From Terriglobales bacterium (lineage in GTDB: Bacteria > Acidobacteriota > Terriglobia > Terriglobales > Acidobacteriaceae): a stretch of DNA of 64,000 bases. Of the stretch, positions 18,176 to 27,446 are shown piece by piece. The position numbers and the translations under genes were made by a program. The notes under the pieces are model-generated. The model worked only from the letters and a program-made list of their open reading frames with translations. It did no database searches and was not told the DNA's origin. The stretch lies in the NCBI GenBank assembly GCA_030038475.1, contig JASHOU010000191.1:1-64000 (forward strand). The letters are read 5' to 3'. Positions within the stretch are counted from its first letter, which is position 1. Each line of letters starts with the position of its first letter.

Positions 18176-19195
18176 TTAGAAGGCAGTCGTAATTCCATTG
18201 GCGCCGAACGCTTCGTTCGCTACGCCAAAGTGGCACTGCCGGCAGAACTGCGTGGTCGAAGGAGCAGACGTCGGAGTCCAGGCTGCGCCCGGGTTGTAAG
18301 GAGCATTGATGAAGAAGTACGTCGCATAGCTGCCAGCCGCGTTGCCCGCGATCGGCGAGTTGGCGCTGGACAGATAGACGTTCATCTGGTGCTGGTTGTG
18401 GCAGGTGGTGCAAACCACATACGGAATCTGGTTCGCAACATCCACTACCAACCCCTGGATTGCCGGATAGCCATAGTTCGTTACGAAATTGGAATACGGG
18501 CTCCCAGGGGCGATGGTATAGGTCACGGACGCCGAATTGTTGACCACGGTGGTCTGGAACGACAATCCGTAGTTTTGCAGCGATTGCGGGTAATTCAGGC
18601 CGTTGAAGTTCGCCAGATTGCCCACCGGGTGATCGTTGAGGTAATCGCCCACCGCTCCGCCGTCGTTGCCGAGCAGCGTCGGGATCACATTCGGGCCATA
18701 GATTGCACCCTTGGTTGCGCCCTGGCCATCGCCATTCGGCAGCAGAGCGTTGTTATATTCATACGATTGATTCAACATCATGGCGCCTTCGGAAACGTTG
18801 CCATCATGGCAGCTCAAGCAAACTGCAATGCCAGCAACCATGTTGTTCGAGGAGCTGAACCACTGGGTTTCGCCGCCAAAGTTGACCGTGTAGCCGAAGC
18901 CACCCGTGTCATAGCCGCCGCCAAACGAAAGGGTTTCCTGGGTGATCAGGGAGACATCTTGTCCCCACAGGTGCCAGTCACCTTCCTTGCCGCCGCCGCT
19001 CGTCAGGCCGGCCGGAGAGAGTGTGCCGCCGTTGCCGCGTGCGCCGCTGTGCGGAGCATGGCAGCCCGCGCAGCCGCGCCCGCCGTTGTTGTGTGCGCCC
19101 AGGACGTCGGTTTGTGGGATAAAGTTGCCGCTGCCCGCGGCCGCCATGCCCACGACGAGCAACGCAAACAGAACAATTAACATTACTTTCTTCAT
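18176..19195 (-). CDS. Secreted tetrahaem cytochrome c (339 aa)
   Basis: The ATG at 19195 has GGAGG at the right distance and begins a signal peptide (MKKVMLIVLFALLVVGMAAA). The frame stays open upstream to 19564, but that part has no coding character. Four CXXCH sites are present: CAGCH, CLSCH, CTTCH and CRQCH. Additional histidines (AHNNG, HAPH, DWHLW, NDHPVG, CHNQH) could supply the distal ligands. Four haems in a mostly haem-sparse Gly/Asn/Ser-rich chain is the size class of OmcE-type extracellular cytochromes. The gene has its own upstream region and is followed by the isomerase and barrel genes. Confidence 0.9.
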   Translation of the reverse strand: MKKVMLIVLFALLVVGMAAAGSGNFIPQTDVLGAHNNGGRGCAGCHAPHSGARGNGGTLSPAGLTSGGGKEGDWHLWGQDVSLITQETLSFGGGYDTGGFGYTVNFGGETQWFSSSNNMVAGIAVCLSCHDGNVSEGAMMLNQSYEYNNALLPNGDGQGATKGAIYGPNVIPTLLGNDGGAVGDYLNDHPVGNLANFNGLNYPQSLQNYGLSFQTTVVNNSASVTYTIAPGSPYSNFVTNYGYPAIQGLVVDVANQIPYVVCTTCHNQHQMNVYLSSANSPIAGNAAGSYATYFFINAPYNPGAAWTPTSAPSTTQFCRQCHFGVANEAFGANGITTAF

Positions 19196-19671
19196 AGTGT
19201 GAATCCTCCAATAAGGACTTTCGTTTTCAGTTGCACCTCTACTGCTGAAACACCGGTTTGAGATCTCGTCGTGAACTTCCCCTTGATTCAGAACCGGCCG
19301 GGATGGAAACTCTTGGACCATATCCAACCGTGTCATGTGCACGAGCCGCGCCTTATGGGCGATAAAGGCTGTCATTGCCGCACGACTGTAAATTATTGTT
19401 ACAGCGTGAGTTTTGGGATTAACTGTCGGTGTGGCAAATTTACACAGTGCCCCAATCCCTCTGGAAATGGGCTTTCTCCCACACCCATTTGGTGAAATGA
19501 CCCAACAGAAAAGCCAGAAGCATCCAGCGTTTTCACTCAGTTGGTGACGAAAAGTCAGGGACATCTAACTCGGTGGTAGAACTCGCATAGGGACAGTCGC
19601 CCTCGGCTGTCCGCAGGGCAAAGTCCTGTACTGGCAGGGTAAGAAAAGAGGAAGGCAGGTCTCAGGCAGCC
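19196..19671. other. Intergenic region upstream of the tetrahaem cytochrome
   Basis: No gene is visible. It should hold the leftward promoter of the tetrahaem cytochrome and the end of the NHL gene transcript. Features are a 6-base inverted repeat CTGTAA-N7-TTACAG at 19386-19404, a weaker GTGT/ACAC pairing at about 19430-19446, and a small stem GGACAG/CTGTCC at 19591-19612 that may help end transcription from either side. I found no GTGA-N6-TCAC site here. Confidence 0.5.
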
Positions 19672-20979
19672 CTATTGCGGTTTGCCGCTTGCTTCCGGCG
19701 CCTTTGCCGCAGCTTGCGGAGGCGGCGCAGCCGTGCTCGGGGGTGGCTGCACAGCCGGCTTCTTGTCATCCGTCTGCGCCGGTTTCTGGCCCGTTTTCTT
19801 CTCCATCTCAGCCTTGCGGCGATCGTATTCGGCTTGCGCCTCGGCGTTGGTGATGTAGCGGAACATCTGCACCCGTCCCTCGAATTGTTCACTGGTAAAG
19901 ACGCGATTCTTCTTGTCGATGGTGACCGCGGCCAGATCCTTGAACTCGCCGGGCAGGGAACCGAATCCGCCCATCACCAGGCGCAGATCGCCCTCAGGGG
20001 TAAACACCTGGAGCCGATTCGTCATCGCGTCCGCGACCCAGACATGGCCGTCGCAATCTACGGCAATCCCTTTGGGACGCGCGAAATCGCCCGGACCATC
20101 GCCATTTTTCCCGAAAGCGCGGATAAAGACGCCGTCGGCGTCAAATTCTTCGACCCGGTCATTTAATGTATCGGTGACGTACAGGTTGCCGTCTTTATCC
20201 ACTGCGACATTCGTCGGCTTCGAGAAATCGCCCGGCGTGGTCAGGGTGTGGTTCTTGCCCGCGGTCCCGATTTTACGCAGTAGCTTGAAATTGTCGGCAT
20301 CATAAACCAGCACCTGGTCCGATCCTGTATTGGCCACATAAAGAAAACGGTTTTCCTCGTCTATGGCAAGTCCCGCCGGATCGTCCATCACGCCCTCGCC
20401 GAACTGGCCTTGCAATTTGTGCTGGGCATTGAACACCAGCACGTGATTGTATTTGCCGTCGGTGACGAAAAGCCGGTCTGCGTCATCGATCGCCAGGCCG
20501 AAAATGCGGCCAAATTTGGCATCCACGCCGTGCTTGATGAACCCCGTGTCGTGGCTCTCCGGATCGAAAATAAACACCGCTCCCACCTTGGTGTCCGCCA
20601 CATACACCATGCCCTTGGAATCCACCGCCAGTCCGTAGGGAGTACCAAGCTGGAAGCGCGGTTTGCTGCCCGCTTTCTTGGCTGCGTCCTCGGGGCTGAT
20701 GCCCGCCACCCGGTCCATCCAGGATTTCTTTGGCTGGGCTTTCACCTCCACCTTCACCGGCTTCTCCGCCGAGAAATAATCCAGATACCTGACCCGCGCG
20801 ATGTTGGGCGGTTGCGGCCATACGATATTGGAGATGTCGAGCTTCGGCGCATCGGGCGGCTTCGCAGGAACTGGCTTGTTCTTGTCGGCGAAAACCGGGA
20901 AAGCCCAGATGGCAACCAGCAGCGTCAGCACCGCTGTGCAGAAGCTTCTACGCATCGTCTTTTGAATAATCTCACGCAT
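19672..20979 (-). CDS. Secreted NHL-repeat beta-propeller with a Pro/Ala-rich tail (435 aa)
   Basis: The ATG at 20979 follows AAGGAG. A signal peptide runs to FPVFAD. After a linker (residues 30-95), six NHL blades are visible, such as PYGLAVDSKGMVYVAD, PTNVAVDKDGNLYVTD and PKGIAVDCDGHVWVAD. The last about 60 residues are Lys/Pro/Ala/Gln-rich and look disordered. It starts two bases after the 16-haem cytochrome stop, so the two are one translation-coupled unit, as for the other NHL-cytochrome pair in this cluster. Likely a structural or binding partner of that cytochrome. Confidence 0.88.
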   Translation of the reverse strand: MREIIQKTMRRSFCTAVLTLLVAIWAFPVFADKNKPVPAKPPDAPKLDISNIVWPQPPNIARVRYLDYFSAEKPVKVEVKAQPKKSWMDRVAGISPEDAAKKAGSKPRFQLGTPYGLAVDSKGMVYVADTKVGAVFIFDPESHDTGFIKHGVDAKFGRIFGLAIDDADRLFVTDGKYNHVLVFNAQHKLQGQFGEGVMDDPAGLAIDEENRFLYVANTGSDQVLVYDADNFKLLRKIGTAGKNHTLTTPGDFSKPTNVAVDKDGNLYVTDTLNDRVEEFDADGVFIRAFGKNGDGPGDFARPKGIAVDCDGHVWVADAMTNRLQVFTPEGDLRLVMGGFGSLPGEFKDLAAVTIDKKNRVFTSEQFEGRVQMFRYITNAEAQAEYDRRKAEMEKKTGQKPAQTDDKKPAVQPPPSTAAPPPQAAAKAPEASGKPQ

Positions 20980-20980
20980 A

Positions 20981-22504
20981 TCAGCGCACTCCTTTTGTAG
21001 GACCTCCTTGCGCGGGAGGAGTTCCTTGTTTCGGACCTATCATACCCGTGTGACAGGTGTGGCAAAAATCCATGTTGGCGGCCTGATCCTTGACCAGCAG
21101 ATCGGGCTGCGCCGAAGCGTGCGGCTGATGGCACGTCAGGCAATTCAACGCGACCACGACCTTGGTCAGATCCTTCGGATCCACCAGGTCCGACACCGGA
21201 TGGCGTTCCACCGGATGTCCTAAGCCATACTCCAGCGGCAGAACTGGCACCTTGGCAAAATAGTTTTCCGGCAATTTCACTTTGCCGTCGAAGATGGCAA
21301 CTAGGTGTTCGCTCTCCAGCTTCTGCGGCCTGGCATTGGGACCGTGGCACTCCAGGCAAAGCGGATTCGGCGTCTTCGCCCGCAGCAGATGCTCGTTGTC
21401 ATTGCCGTGCGGATCGTGGCAGATGCCGCATCCCTGTTCGAACGCCGGCTGGTGCACATGTGCCTTCTTGCCTTGCTCAGCTTGGTCGCTGTGGCAGCCG
21501 AGACAAATCTCCACCGGCCCGGACTTCGGCAGTCCCGGCGAGTTGCTGGCGTGCGGATTGTGGCAATCCGTGCAGTCGCCCGCCGCGCCCGGATGCTGCA
21601 CCTTCGCTTTTTCAATCTGCTCGGCTTTATCCGAGTGGCACGTTACGCACAGCGATTTCACATCCGCCTGCGTCAATACCACTTTTCCATTCTTAGCCGG
21701 CGCGTGGCACACGTCACACTGCTTGTCGGCAAACGGAGGATGGGTGAACTTCGCCATCAATTTCGGAGCGGCCGACTGGTGCGGATCGTGACAGGTCAGG
21801 CAGTCGGCCGTTGCAAATGGTTGTCCCTGATGTGTCTTCACCAGATTGGCGTCCTTGACATCGTGACAATCTATGCACAGCGCGGGAGCGTCCTTGGTCA
21901 GGTGGAAATCGAATTCCCGTTTGCCCCGTTCCCCGGTCTTGTGAGTCGTATGGCACGCGTCGCAACCCATGTCCAGCGCCGGGTGGCGGCTGCCTTTCTC
22001 CGGAACATTCGTTCCCTGCGTGTGGCACGTCAGGCAAAGATTATCTTTTTTCTCTCCCGACGTGGCCTTCAGCAACTGATTCTTGTTGTCCGAAGTATGC
22101 GGATCATGGCAGGTCAGGCAATCTCGCACGGCGGGCGGGTGCACCTTTCCCTTAATTTGCGTCGCGTCTTTATCGCTGTGGCAGGTCAGGCAGATCTTAT
22201 ATGGAACAGTCGTGATCAGCTTGACTCGCGTGATATCCCTGTTCACGCGGATCTCGTGGCAGCTCATGCAGCCCATCGCAATCGCCGAATGCACAAACTT
22301 GCCCTTGGATTTATCTTCGTGGCATTCTAGGCACTTCTTGGGATCGGTGTTCGGCTCTAGCGGAACCGGATGAACCGCAGCCGCAGCCCGCAAAACCAGC
22401 AGCGCCATGCCCACAAAGAAGATAAGAATATTTGCGGTATGAGTGCGGACGCGAGCGTTCGGAACTTTCTTGCGCAACCACATCGGGTACAGGAGCAGAC
22501 TCAC
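20981..22504 (-). CDS. 16-haem paired-CXXCH cytochrome c (about 507 aa)
   Basis: I chose the GTG at 22504 because GGAGG lies four bases upstream; the ATG at 22483 is the alternative. An N-terminal hydrophobic helix (ILIFFVGMALLVLRAAAA) is a signal peptide or anchor. Sixteen CXXCH motifs follow at fairly even spacing, among them CLECH, CMSCH, CLTCH (five times), CDACH, CIDCH, CGICH and CHTCH. Many are followed by DPH or NPH, the paired-CXXCH signature. Such cytochromes act as periplasmic or outer-surface electron wires. Two Crp-like palindromes lie 325-395 bases upstream, in the region shared with the divergent resB. Confidence 0.92.
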   Translation of the reverse strand: MSLLLYPMWLRKKVPNARVRTHTANILIFFVGMALLVLRAAAAVHPVPLEPNTDPKKCLECHEDKSKGKFVHSAIAMGCMSCHEIRVNRDITRVKLITTVPYKICLTCHSDKDATQIKGKVHPPAVRDCLTCHDPHTSDNKNQLLKATSGEKKDNLCLTCHTQGTNVPEKGSRHPALDMGCDACHTTHKTGERGKREFDFHLTKDAPALCIDCHDVKDANLVKTHQGQPFATADCLTCHDPHQSAAPKLMAKFTHPPFADKQCDVCHAPAKNGKVVLTQADVKSLCVTCHSDKAEQIEKAKVQHPGAAGDCTDCHNPHASNSPGLPKSGPVEICLGCHSDQAEQGKKAHVHQPAFEQGCGICHDPHGNDNEHLLRAKTPNPLCLECHGPNARPQKLESEHLVAIFDGKVKLPENYFAKVPVLPLEYGLGHPVERHPVSDLVDPKDLTKVVVALNCLTCHQPHASAQPDLLVKDQAANMDFCHTCHTGMIGPKQGTPPAQGGPTKGVR

Positions 22505-22827
22505 GCGGCCTCCAAAGAGTGCGTGTGCACGAACGTCACCGTATCGCCAAAAAACTGTTGCAGATTGCAATAGCTGTGCAACCGACTGAACCAAAGAGAA
22601 TTAAGACATATCACTTGATCTGGGCTAAAAAGCTCTGAACATAATACTAAAGTGTCGAATGGGCAATCTGCCACAGCCTCGCTGGTGAAAATACCCAAAG
22701 CTAAACACGCGCAGAGTAATCTCCTGAAAACACATTCCTTCCCACTCCATCATTAGCCGACGCCCGCATGGCTAAGCCATTGAACCTCAGCAGGGAAGCG
22801 CCCGAAATATGCCCCATCACGGCAATC

Positions 22828-22843
22828 CGTGACGCCAGTCACA
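22828..22843. promoter_or_regulatory. Predicted Crp/Fnr-type operator CGTGA-N6-TCACA
   Basis: GTGA (22829-22832) and TCAC (22839-22842) form a perfect palindrome with six bases between. It lies in the divergent region between the 16-haem cytochrome and resB. A leftward ATATTT at 22805-22810 is a possible -10 element about 26 bases from the site centre. Confidence 0.65.
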
Positions 22844-22883
22844 TTCCACCATGGCTGTGCGCTGCCACCATAACCAATGGGAA

Positions 22884-22897
22884 GTGAGCGGCGTCAC
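22884..22897. promoter_or_regulatory. Predicted Crp/Fnr-type operator GTGA-GCGGCG-TCAC
   Basis: This is the second perfect palindrome in the divergent region, 177 bases before the resB start. The two copies are centred 55 bases apart, so a bound pair would be near the same face of the helix. Confidence 0.65.
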
Positions 22898-23073
22898 GAA
22901 CTGCGTGTGATGTGTGAAATGCCGGTCGAACAAGATACGACTGAGTGATTTAGCCCAAGACAAACTGAACGCTCTTCCGATTCTGTTTGTTAAGCCTTGC
23001 CGTATCTTGAGTTTGCAATTATGAAAGCATCTGGCGCAGAACTTGCACTTCGGCTCTGGGGAATGGGGAAAAT

Positions 23074-24591
23074 ATGGAGTTAAATAAAAAAGGTTTCACG
23101 CACAAACTCTGGCGCACTATCGCTTCCATCCAGACGGGCGTGGTTCTGCTGATCCTGGTAGTCATCTTTGCAGCAGTTGGAACCATCGTTCTCCAGCGCC
23201 CCGCAACCGACCCTGACGAGATGCAAACCGCATACTCCCCTCAGGTGCTCTCGATTCTCGACGCACTGCGCCTTACTGACGTCTTTCATTCCTGGTGGTT
23301 CCTGGGATTGGTCGTGCTGGTCAGTCTGAGCATCATCGCCGCTTCCATCGACCGTTTTCCCAACGCCTGGCGTTACTTCTCACGCCCATACAAATATCCC
23401 GATCCCACTTTTCGCCGCGCCTTGCATCCGCAGAGAACTATCGCCATCTCCAATTCGGACGAGGAGAGTGGCCTGGTCGCCGCCGAGCGCGCACTCCACT
23501 CCATCGGTCTGAAACCGGAGCGCGTAATTCGTGAAGATCACTTTGGAATTTTCGCCGAGCGGCACCGCATCTCGGAAATGGCCGTCTACATCGTTCATGC
23601 CAGTCTGCTGCTCATCTTCTCTGGATGGATCATCGACGGCGTCTATGGCTGGCGCGGAACGCTGACCCTGAATGAAGGTCAGAGCTCAAACGTAGTCGAA
23701 TTGCGCGACGGCAAAACCCGAACCCTCCCCTATGCTATCCGCTGCGATTCCGCCGGCCAGGAGAATTACAAAGACGGTACTCCGAAAAAGTGGTGGTCGA
23801 AGCTGGCCGTCGTCGAAGGCGGCCGCGATGTGAAGAGCAAAGAAATCGTGGTCAATGATCCCTTGCTTTATCGCGGCGTGCGCTTCTATCAATCGAGCTT
23901 CGGCGAGACCGCCAAGGTGCAAAAACTGGTCATCTCGGCGACCCCGAATCCGGCTTTCAAGAGCAGTTCTACTCTAGCGGCCCTTAATTCATCCCGCCAA
24001 AACCCCAATTCTGATCCCGATAACATAAAGGAGATCGCCTTCACCGTCGGCGATACCGCCGATCTCGACACCGATACCAGCTTGCGTTTCGCCGAATTCA
24101 TCCCCGATTACGCCGTCCGCGACGGCCAGGTCTATAAGCGCTCGAACGAAATCGGCAGTCCGGCCGCTCATCTGGTCGTGACCTCAAAAAGGGCGGGAAA
24201 GAGCTTCGACGTGTGGTTCCCGAAGCTCGAAGAGATAGCCGATAACTCCCAGGCTCCCTATCTGCTGGAACCGAAAAATCTTCAACTCGCCCACTTCACC
24301 GGCCTCCAGGTTTCGCACGAGCCAGGCCAGTGGGGCATCTGGTCGGGCGTCGTGCTGATGGGAATTGGACTGACATTCGTGTTTTACGTCGTTCATGTGC
24401 GCTTCTGGGCGCTGCCGGTGCGCGACGCGAAAACCGGCGCGCTCTCCCTGTGGATCGGCGGAAGCGCCAACCGCAACCGCGATGCCTTTGAACAACGCTT
24501 CAACGATCTCGCCGCATCGGTCGAGGAAGAACTCAAAACCAATTCGTTGACTGCTCTGCGCGAGCAGGTCGTTACCGCTGCCGGCAACTGA
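23074..24591 (+). CDS. resB: Cytochrome c biogenesis protein ResB/Ccs1 (505 aa)
   Basis: ResB is the partner of CcsA in System II cytochrome c maturation; together they move haem to the outside of the membrane and attach it to apocytochromes. Three N-terminal helices ([53 protein letters not shown]) are followed by a large periplasmic domain with [14 protein letters not shown] and [12 protein letters not shown], then a fourth helix near residue 430. The length is normal for a bacterial ResB. It is immediately followed by ccsA, as expected, and faces the multihaem cytochromes whose maturation it would serve. Confidence 0.93.
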   Translation: MELNKKGFTHKLWRTIASIQTGVVLLILVVIFAAVGTIVLQRPATDPDEMQTAYSPQVLSILDALRLTDVFHSWWFLGLVVLVSLSIIAASIDRFPNAWRYFSRPYKYPDPTFRRALHPQRTIAISNSDEESGLVAAERALHSIGLKPERVIREDHFGIFAERHRISEMAVYIVHASLLLIFSGWIIDGVYGWRGTLTLNEGQSSNVVELRDGKTRTLPYAIRCDSAGQENYKDGTPKKWWSKLAVVEGGRDVKSKEIVVNDPLLYRGVRFYQSSFGETAKVQKLVISATPNPAFKSSSTLAALNSSRQNPNSDPDNIKEIAFTVGDTADLDTDTSLRFAEFIPDYAVRDGQVYKRSNEIGSPAAHLVVTSKRAGKSFDVWFPKLEEIADNSQAPYLLEPKNLQLAHFTGLQVSHEPGQWGIWSGVVLMGIGLTFVFYVVHVRFWALPVRDAKTGALSLWIGGSANRNRDAFEQRFNDLAASVEEELKTNSLTALREQVVTAAGN

Positions 24592-24614
24592 ACCGGCTTA
24601 TCGGAGGGATGTTA

Positions 24615-26018
24615 ATGTCACACGCAAAAGCAGAGCAACCGCAGCCGGCAACCGGCGCCACCCTGATCGTAGGCGTCGGATTGTCCGTCGCGTTCCTTCT
24701 GTTGATAGCACTCCTAAACGTGGTCAAGAGCGGGAATCTATTGAGCGAAACCAACCTGCTCTACACGACGCTCATCTTTTACGCCGGCGCTGGCGCGTTG
24801 TACCTGGGATTTGGCGTCACCGGCACCGAAGCGTACGTCAAGTTCGCATCCATCGCCACCTGGCTCGGATTGATCGCCAATACCGGCGCCATCGCCCACC
24901 GCTGGTACGAAGCCGGGCATCCGCCCTTCGCCAGCGTCTACGAAATGCTCCTCAGCTTCGTCTGGACGCTCGCCGTGCTTACCCTGGTGGCGGAAAAGAA
25001 ATATGACGTGAAAGTCATTGGCACGGTCACCATGCCGGTGGCGATTGTCGGCGTGGTGCTGATGCAGTTATTGCGAACCGACGTTCACCCGCTCGTGCCG
25101 GCCCTGCAATCCACCTGGCTGCATGTGCATGTCACCCTCGCCATGTTTGCCTACGCCGCCTGCGCGTTGAGTTTTGCTCTCGCCATGATGTTCCTCATCC
25201 AGGACAACATGAAGACCGAAACCTTCCTTGCCGTGACCAGCGCGACCACGGTGGCCATCTACGCTGGCGTCGTTCTTACTCGCTTCGAAAAATGGGGTGG
25301 GCTGAGCCTGACCGCGTGGAATCCGGAATCGAAGTCGGAAATTTTCATCTCCAAGGGCGTGCGTTTGTTCGTTACCGTTCCCGACCTCGGCTGGCTCATG
25401 CTGCTGGCCCTTCTGGTCGTCGCTTCGCCTCTGGTCTTCTACGGCCTAGCGCGCTTCAGAAACAATTATGGCTTCATTGCCCTTGCCAATCGCGCTGTCT
25501 TTCTCAGCATTCTTCTTCAGATCATGACGTTGATTATGTTTGTGCTGCGCGCGCGGGACGCAAGTTATCCCTCGCTTGACGCAGAAGGATTATTCCCGAC
25601 TAGTCTCGCCGCCAGTCCCTTCATACTGTCGGGTTTGGTCGGCGGCGTCTTTATCTCGCTGCTCTATCTCCTGCTGCTGTGGCGTCGTCCCGATCTGGAG
25701 CGCCTGCTGCCCACGACCGACAACCTCGACCGCATCACTTACAAAACCATCTGTCTCGCCTTCCCCCTGCTTACTCTGATGATTGCCTCCGGAGCCTACT
25801 GGGCCAACCAGACCTGGGGTTCGTATTGGAGCTGGGATCCAAAAGAAACTTGGGCGGCAATCACCTGGCTCGTCTACGCCGGTTATCTGCACATGCGCAT
25901 CACCCGCGGATGGCGTGGCCGTCGCGCCGCTTACTTCGCCATTCTCGGTTTTGCCGTCGTAATGTTCACCTTCTTCGGCGTAACTTATTTGTTGCCCGGA
26001 CTCCATGCTTATGCTTAG
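24615..26018 (+). CDS. ccsA: Cytochrome c assembly protein CcsA/ResC (467 aa)
   Basis: GGAGGG at 24603-24608 touches the ATG at 24609 but is seven bases from the ATG at 24615, so the second is chosen. The protein is a multi-helix membrane protein whose tryptophan-rich haem-handling loop is plain: [18 protein letters not shown]. Conserved histidines sit in flanking loops ([23 protein letters not shown]). With ResB it forms the System II haem lyase. The gene end overlaps the start of the histidine kinase, so the maturation genes and the two-component system share a transcript. Confidence 0.93.
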   Translation: MSHAKAEQPQPATGATLIVGVGLSVAFLLLIALLNVVKSGNLLSETNLLYTTLIFYAGAGALYLGFGVTGTEAYVKFASIATWLGLIANTGAIAHRWYEAGHPPFASVYEMLLSFVWTLAVLTLVAEKKYDVKVIGTVTMPVAIVGVVLMQLLRTDVHPLVPALQSTWLHVHVTLAMFAYAACALSFALAMMFLIQDNMKTETFLAVTSATTVAIYAGVVLTRFEKWGGLSLTAWNPESKSEIFISKGVRLFVTVPDLGWLMLLALLVVASPLVFYGLARFRNNYGFIALANRAVFLSILLQIMTLIMFVLRARDASYPSLDAEGLFPTSLAASPFILSGLVGGVFISLLYLLLLWRRPDLERLLPTTDNLDRITYKTICLAFPLLTLMIASGAYWANQTWGSYWSWDPKETWAAITWLVYAGYLHMRITRGWRGRRAAYFAILGFAVVMFTFFGVTYLLPGLHAYA

Positions 26019-27243
26019 TAGTAAACAATCCGAGGCGATGTCCGGGCCGCCCTCCAAGGCGCTCCCGACGCCGGTTGTAGTTCATTGCTCTCCCAGTGGG
26101 GCGAAGAACAGCGAGCACGGCAACGTCAAGAGCATAATTCCCCCGGCTTTGCCGCCAGCGGAGGACATTCGCGTGAGTTCGGTGCGCTTCAATTGGCAGC
26201 TCAAGGCAATCTTGCCGGTCGTCTTCGTGCTGCTGGTAGGCCTGGTGATGTTCGTTCTCGCCACCGTATCGTTCCGCGACCCTGAACGCCACGCCGTGCT
26301 CATCGTCGCCGGCGCCGGCGCGATCGCCATCTGCGCCGCCTCGATCGGAGCGCTCGCTTTTTTTATTCAACGCCCCATGGTTGAACTGCAGGAAAAAATC
26401 GAGCAGGTCAGCGAAGGCAATCTCAACGTCGCGGTCAGCTTCGCCCGCCGCAACGACGAGATCGGAGACCTGGGCCGCAACTTTAATTTCATGATGCAGC
26501 AACTCCGCGAAAGTCGCGAAGAGATCGAGCGCTTGCATCGTACCCAGGTCTCCCGCGCCGAACACTTGGCCACGCTCGGCGAGTTGGCCACCGGACTCGC
26601 CCACGAAATTCGCAACCCGCTCGCCGGAATCGCCGGTGTCATCGAAATCATCGGACGCGATCTTCCCGTCACCAGTCCGGCCCGCGCCGTCGTAAAAGAC
26701 GTTCGCCTGGAAATCGCGCAGATCAACCGCATCCTCACCGATCTTCTGGAGACCGCGCGCCCGCACCCTCCCCGCATTTGCCTGAGCAACCTCAATACCA
26801 CCGTGGAACACGCCGTAATGCTTGCGCGCCAGCAGGTGTTTTCAAAACCCATCAAAATCGACCTGCAAAAAGCGCCCGATCTGCCCGAAGTCGAGCACGA
26901 CAGCGATCAGATCCATCAAGTCCTTCTCAACCTGCTCCTGAATGCCGTGCAAGCCATCGAAGGCGACGGCGCAGTCAATGTCGGAATCGGTCGTCGCGAC
27001 GATTTCGCCAGCGTCATCGTCACCGATAGCGGCCGCGGCATTCCCCCTCAGTACCTGCCCAACATTTTTCGTCCCTTCTACACCACCAAGGGCAACGGCA
27101 CCGGCCTTGGCCTTTCGCTCGCCCGCCGCATAGTGGAAGAACACCACGGTCGTATCGAAGTCAGCAGTGTAGTCGGCAAAGGCAGCCGCTTCGAAGTCCT
27201 GCTTCCATTTCGAATGCCCGCCGCCCAAGCCGTAAATTCGTGA
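26005..27243 (+). CDS. Membrane sensor histidine kinase, HAMP-HisKA-HATPase (412 aa)
   Basis: Two transmembrane helices ([20 protein letters not shown] and [20 protein letters not shown]) are separated by only about a dozen residues, so there is no real periplasmic sensor domain. A HAMP linker follows, then the phospho-acceptor block [16 protein letters not shown], the N box [12 protein letters not shown] and the G boxes DSGRGIPP and [13 protein letters not shown]. It overlaps ccsA and is followed about 200 bases later by an NtrC-type regulator, its likely partner. The signal is probably intramembrane. A start at 26038 is equally possible. Confidence 0.9.
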   Translation: MLMLSSKQSEAMSGPPSKALPTPVVVHCSPSGAKNSEHGNVKSIIPPALPPAEDIRVSSVRFNWQLKAILPVVFVLLVGLVMFVLATVSFRDPERHAVLIVAGAGAIAICAASIGALAFFIQRPMVELQEKIEQVSEGNLNVAVSFARRNDEIGDLGRNFNFMMQQLRESREEIERLHRTQVSRAEHLATLGELATGLAHEIRNPLAGIAGVIEIIGRDLPVTSPARAVVKDVRLEIAQINRILTDLLETARPHPPRICLSNLNTTVEHAVMLARQQVFSKPIKIDLQKAPDLPEVEHDSDQIHQVLLNLLLNAVQAIEGDGAVNVGIGRRDDFASVIVTDSGRGIPPQYLPNIFRPFYTTKGNGTGLGLSLARRIVEEHHGRIEVSSVVGKGSRFEVLLPFRMPAAQAVNS

Positions 27244-27297
27244 AGATCTGATTAAGCCCTCGCCCCGCGCACTAGCTCTCTCAGGAGTGGCTCCTTT

Positions 27298-27331
27298 GGG
27301 TAGTGGGCTACTTTGAAGTAGCCCACTACCC
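27298..27331. terminator. Strong 15-base hairpin downstream of the histidine kinase
   Basis: GGGTAGTGGGCTACT pairs perfectly with AGTAGCCCACTACCC across a TTGA loop. It lies 55 bases after the kinase stop. No clear T-run follows, so it may be a transcript-stabilising or processing hairpin and not a classic terminator. A run of degenerate AGACCTG repeats follows at 27358-27400. Confidence 0.5.
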
Positions 27332-27357
27332 TCCTTTGGATTCGGGTTTCGCTCATC

Positions 27358-27400
27358 CTAAGACCTGAGACCTGACACCTAAGACCTGGAACCTCAGACC
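27358..27400. repeat. Degenerate AGACCTG-type tandem repeat
   Basis: The segment reads as six or so imperfect copies of a 6-8-base unit around AGACCT (CCTAAGACCTGAGACCTG and similar). Comparable low-complexity words sit at three other gene junctions in this window. It precedes the regulator gene at 27447. Confidence 0.6.
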
Positions 27401-27446
27401 CCGAACCCCTGCCTTCCCCCGCCCATTCGTAGTAAATTAAAAACCG

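Larger units (their letters stand above)
22505..23073. other. Divergent control region between the 16-haem cytochrome and resB
   Basis: This 569-base region has no gene. It separates the leftward cytochrome genes from the rightward cytochrome c maturation genes. Two perfect GTGA-N6-TCAC palindromes lie near its centre, their centres 55 bases apart, and extra TCAC and GTGA half-sites flank them (for example TCAC at 22817-22820). This is the arrangement expected for joint control of both directions by a Crp/Fnr-type regulator. Confidence 0.6.

Noticed and set aside
19386-19404. CTGTAA-N7-TTACAG as a Crp/Fnr-type site
   Set aside because: It is a palindrome but does not match GTGA-N6-TCAC, so it was not counted with the regulon.
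18176-19564. A longer start for the tetrahaem cytochrome
   Set aside because: The extra 123 codons have no signal peptide and lie upstream of a well-placed GGAGG site at the ATG at 19195.
27358-27400. Possible CRISPR-like repeat
   Set aside because: The unit is 6-8 bases, degenerate and without spacers, so it is not a CRISPR array.
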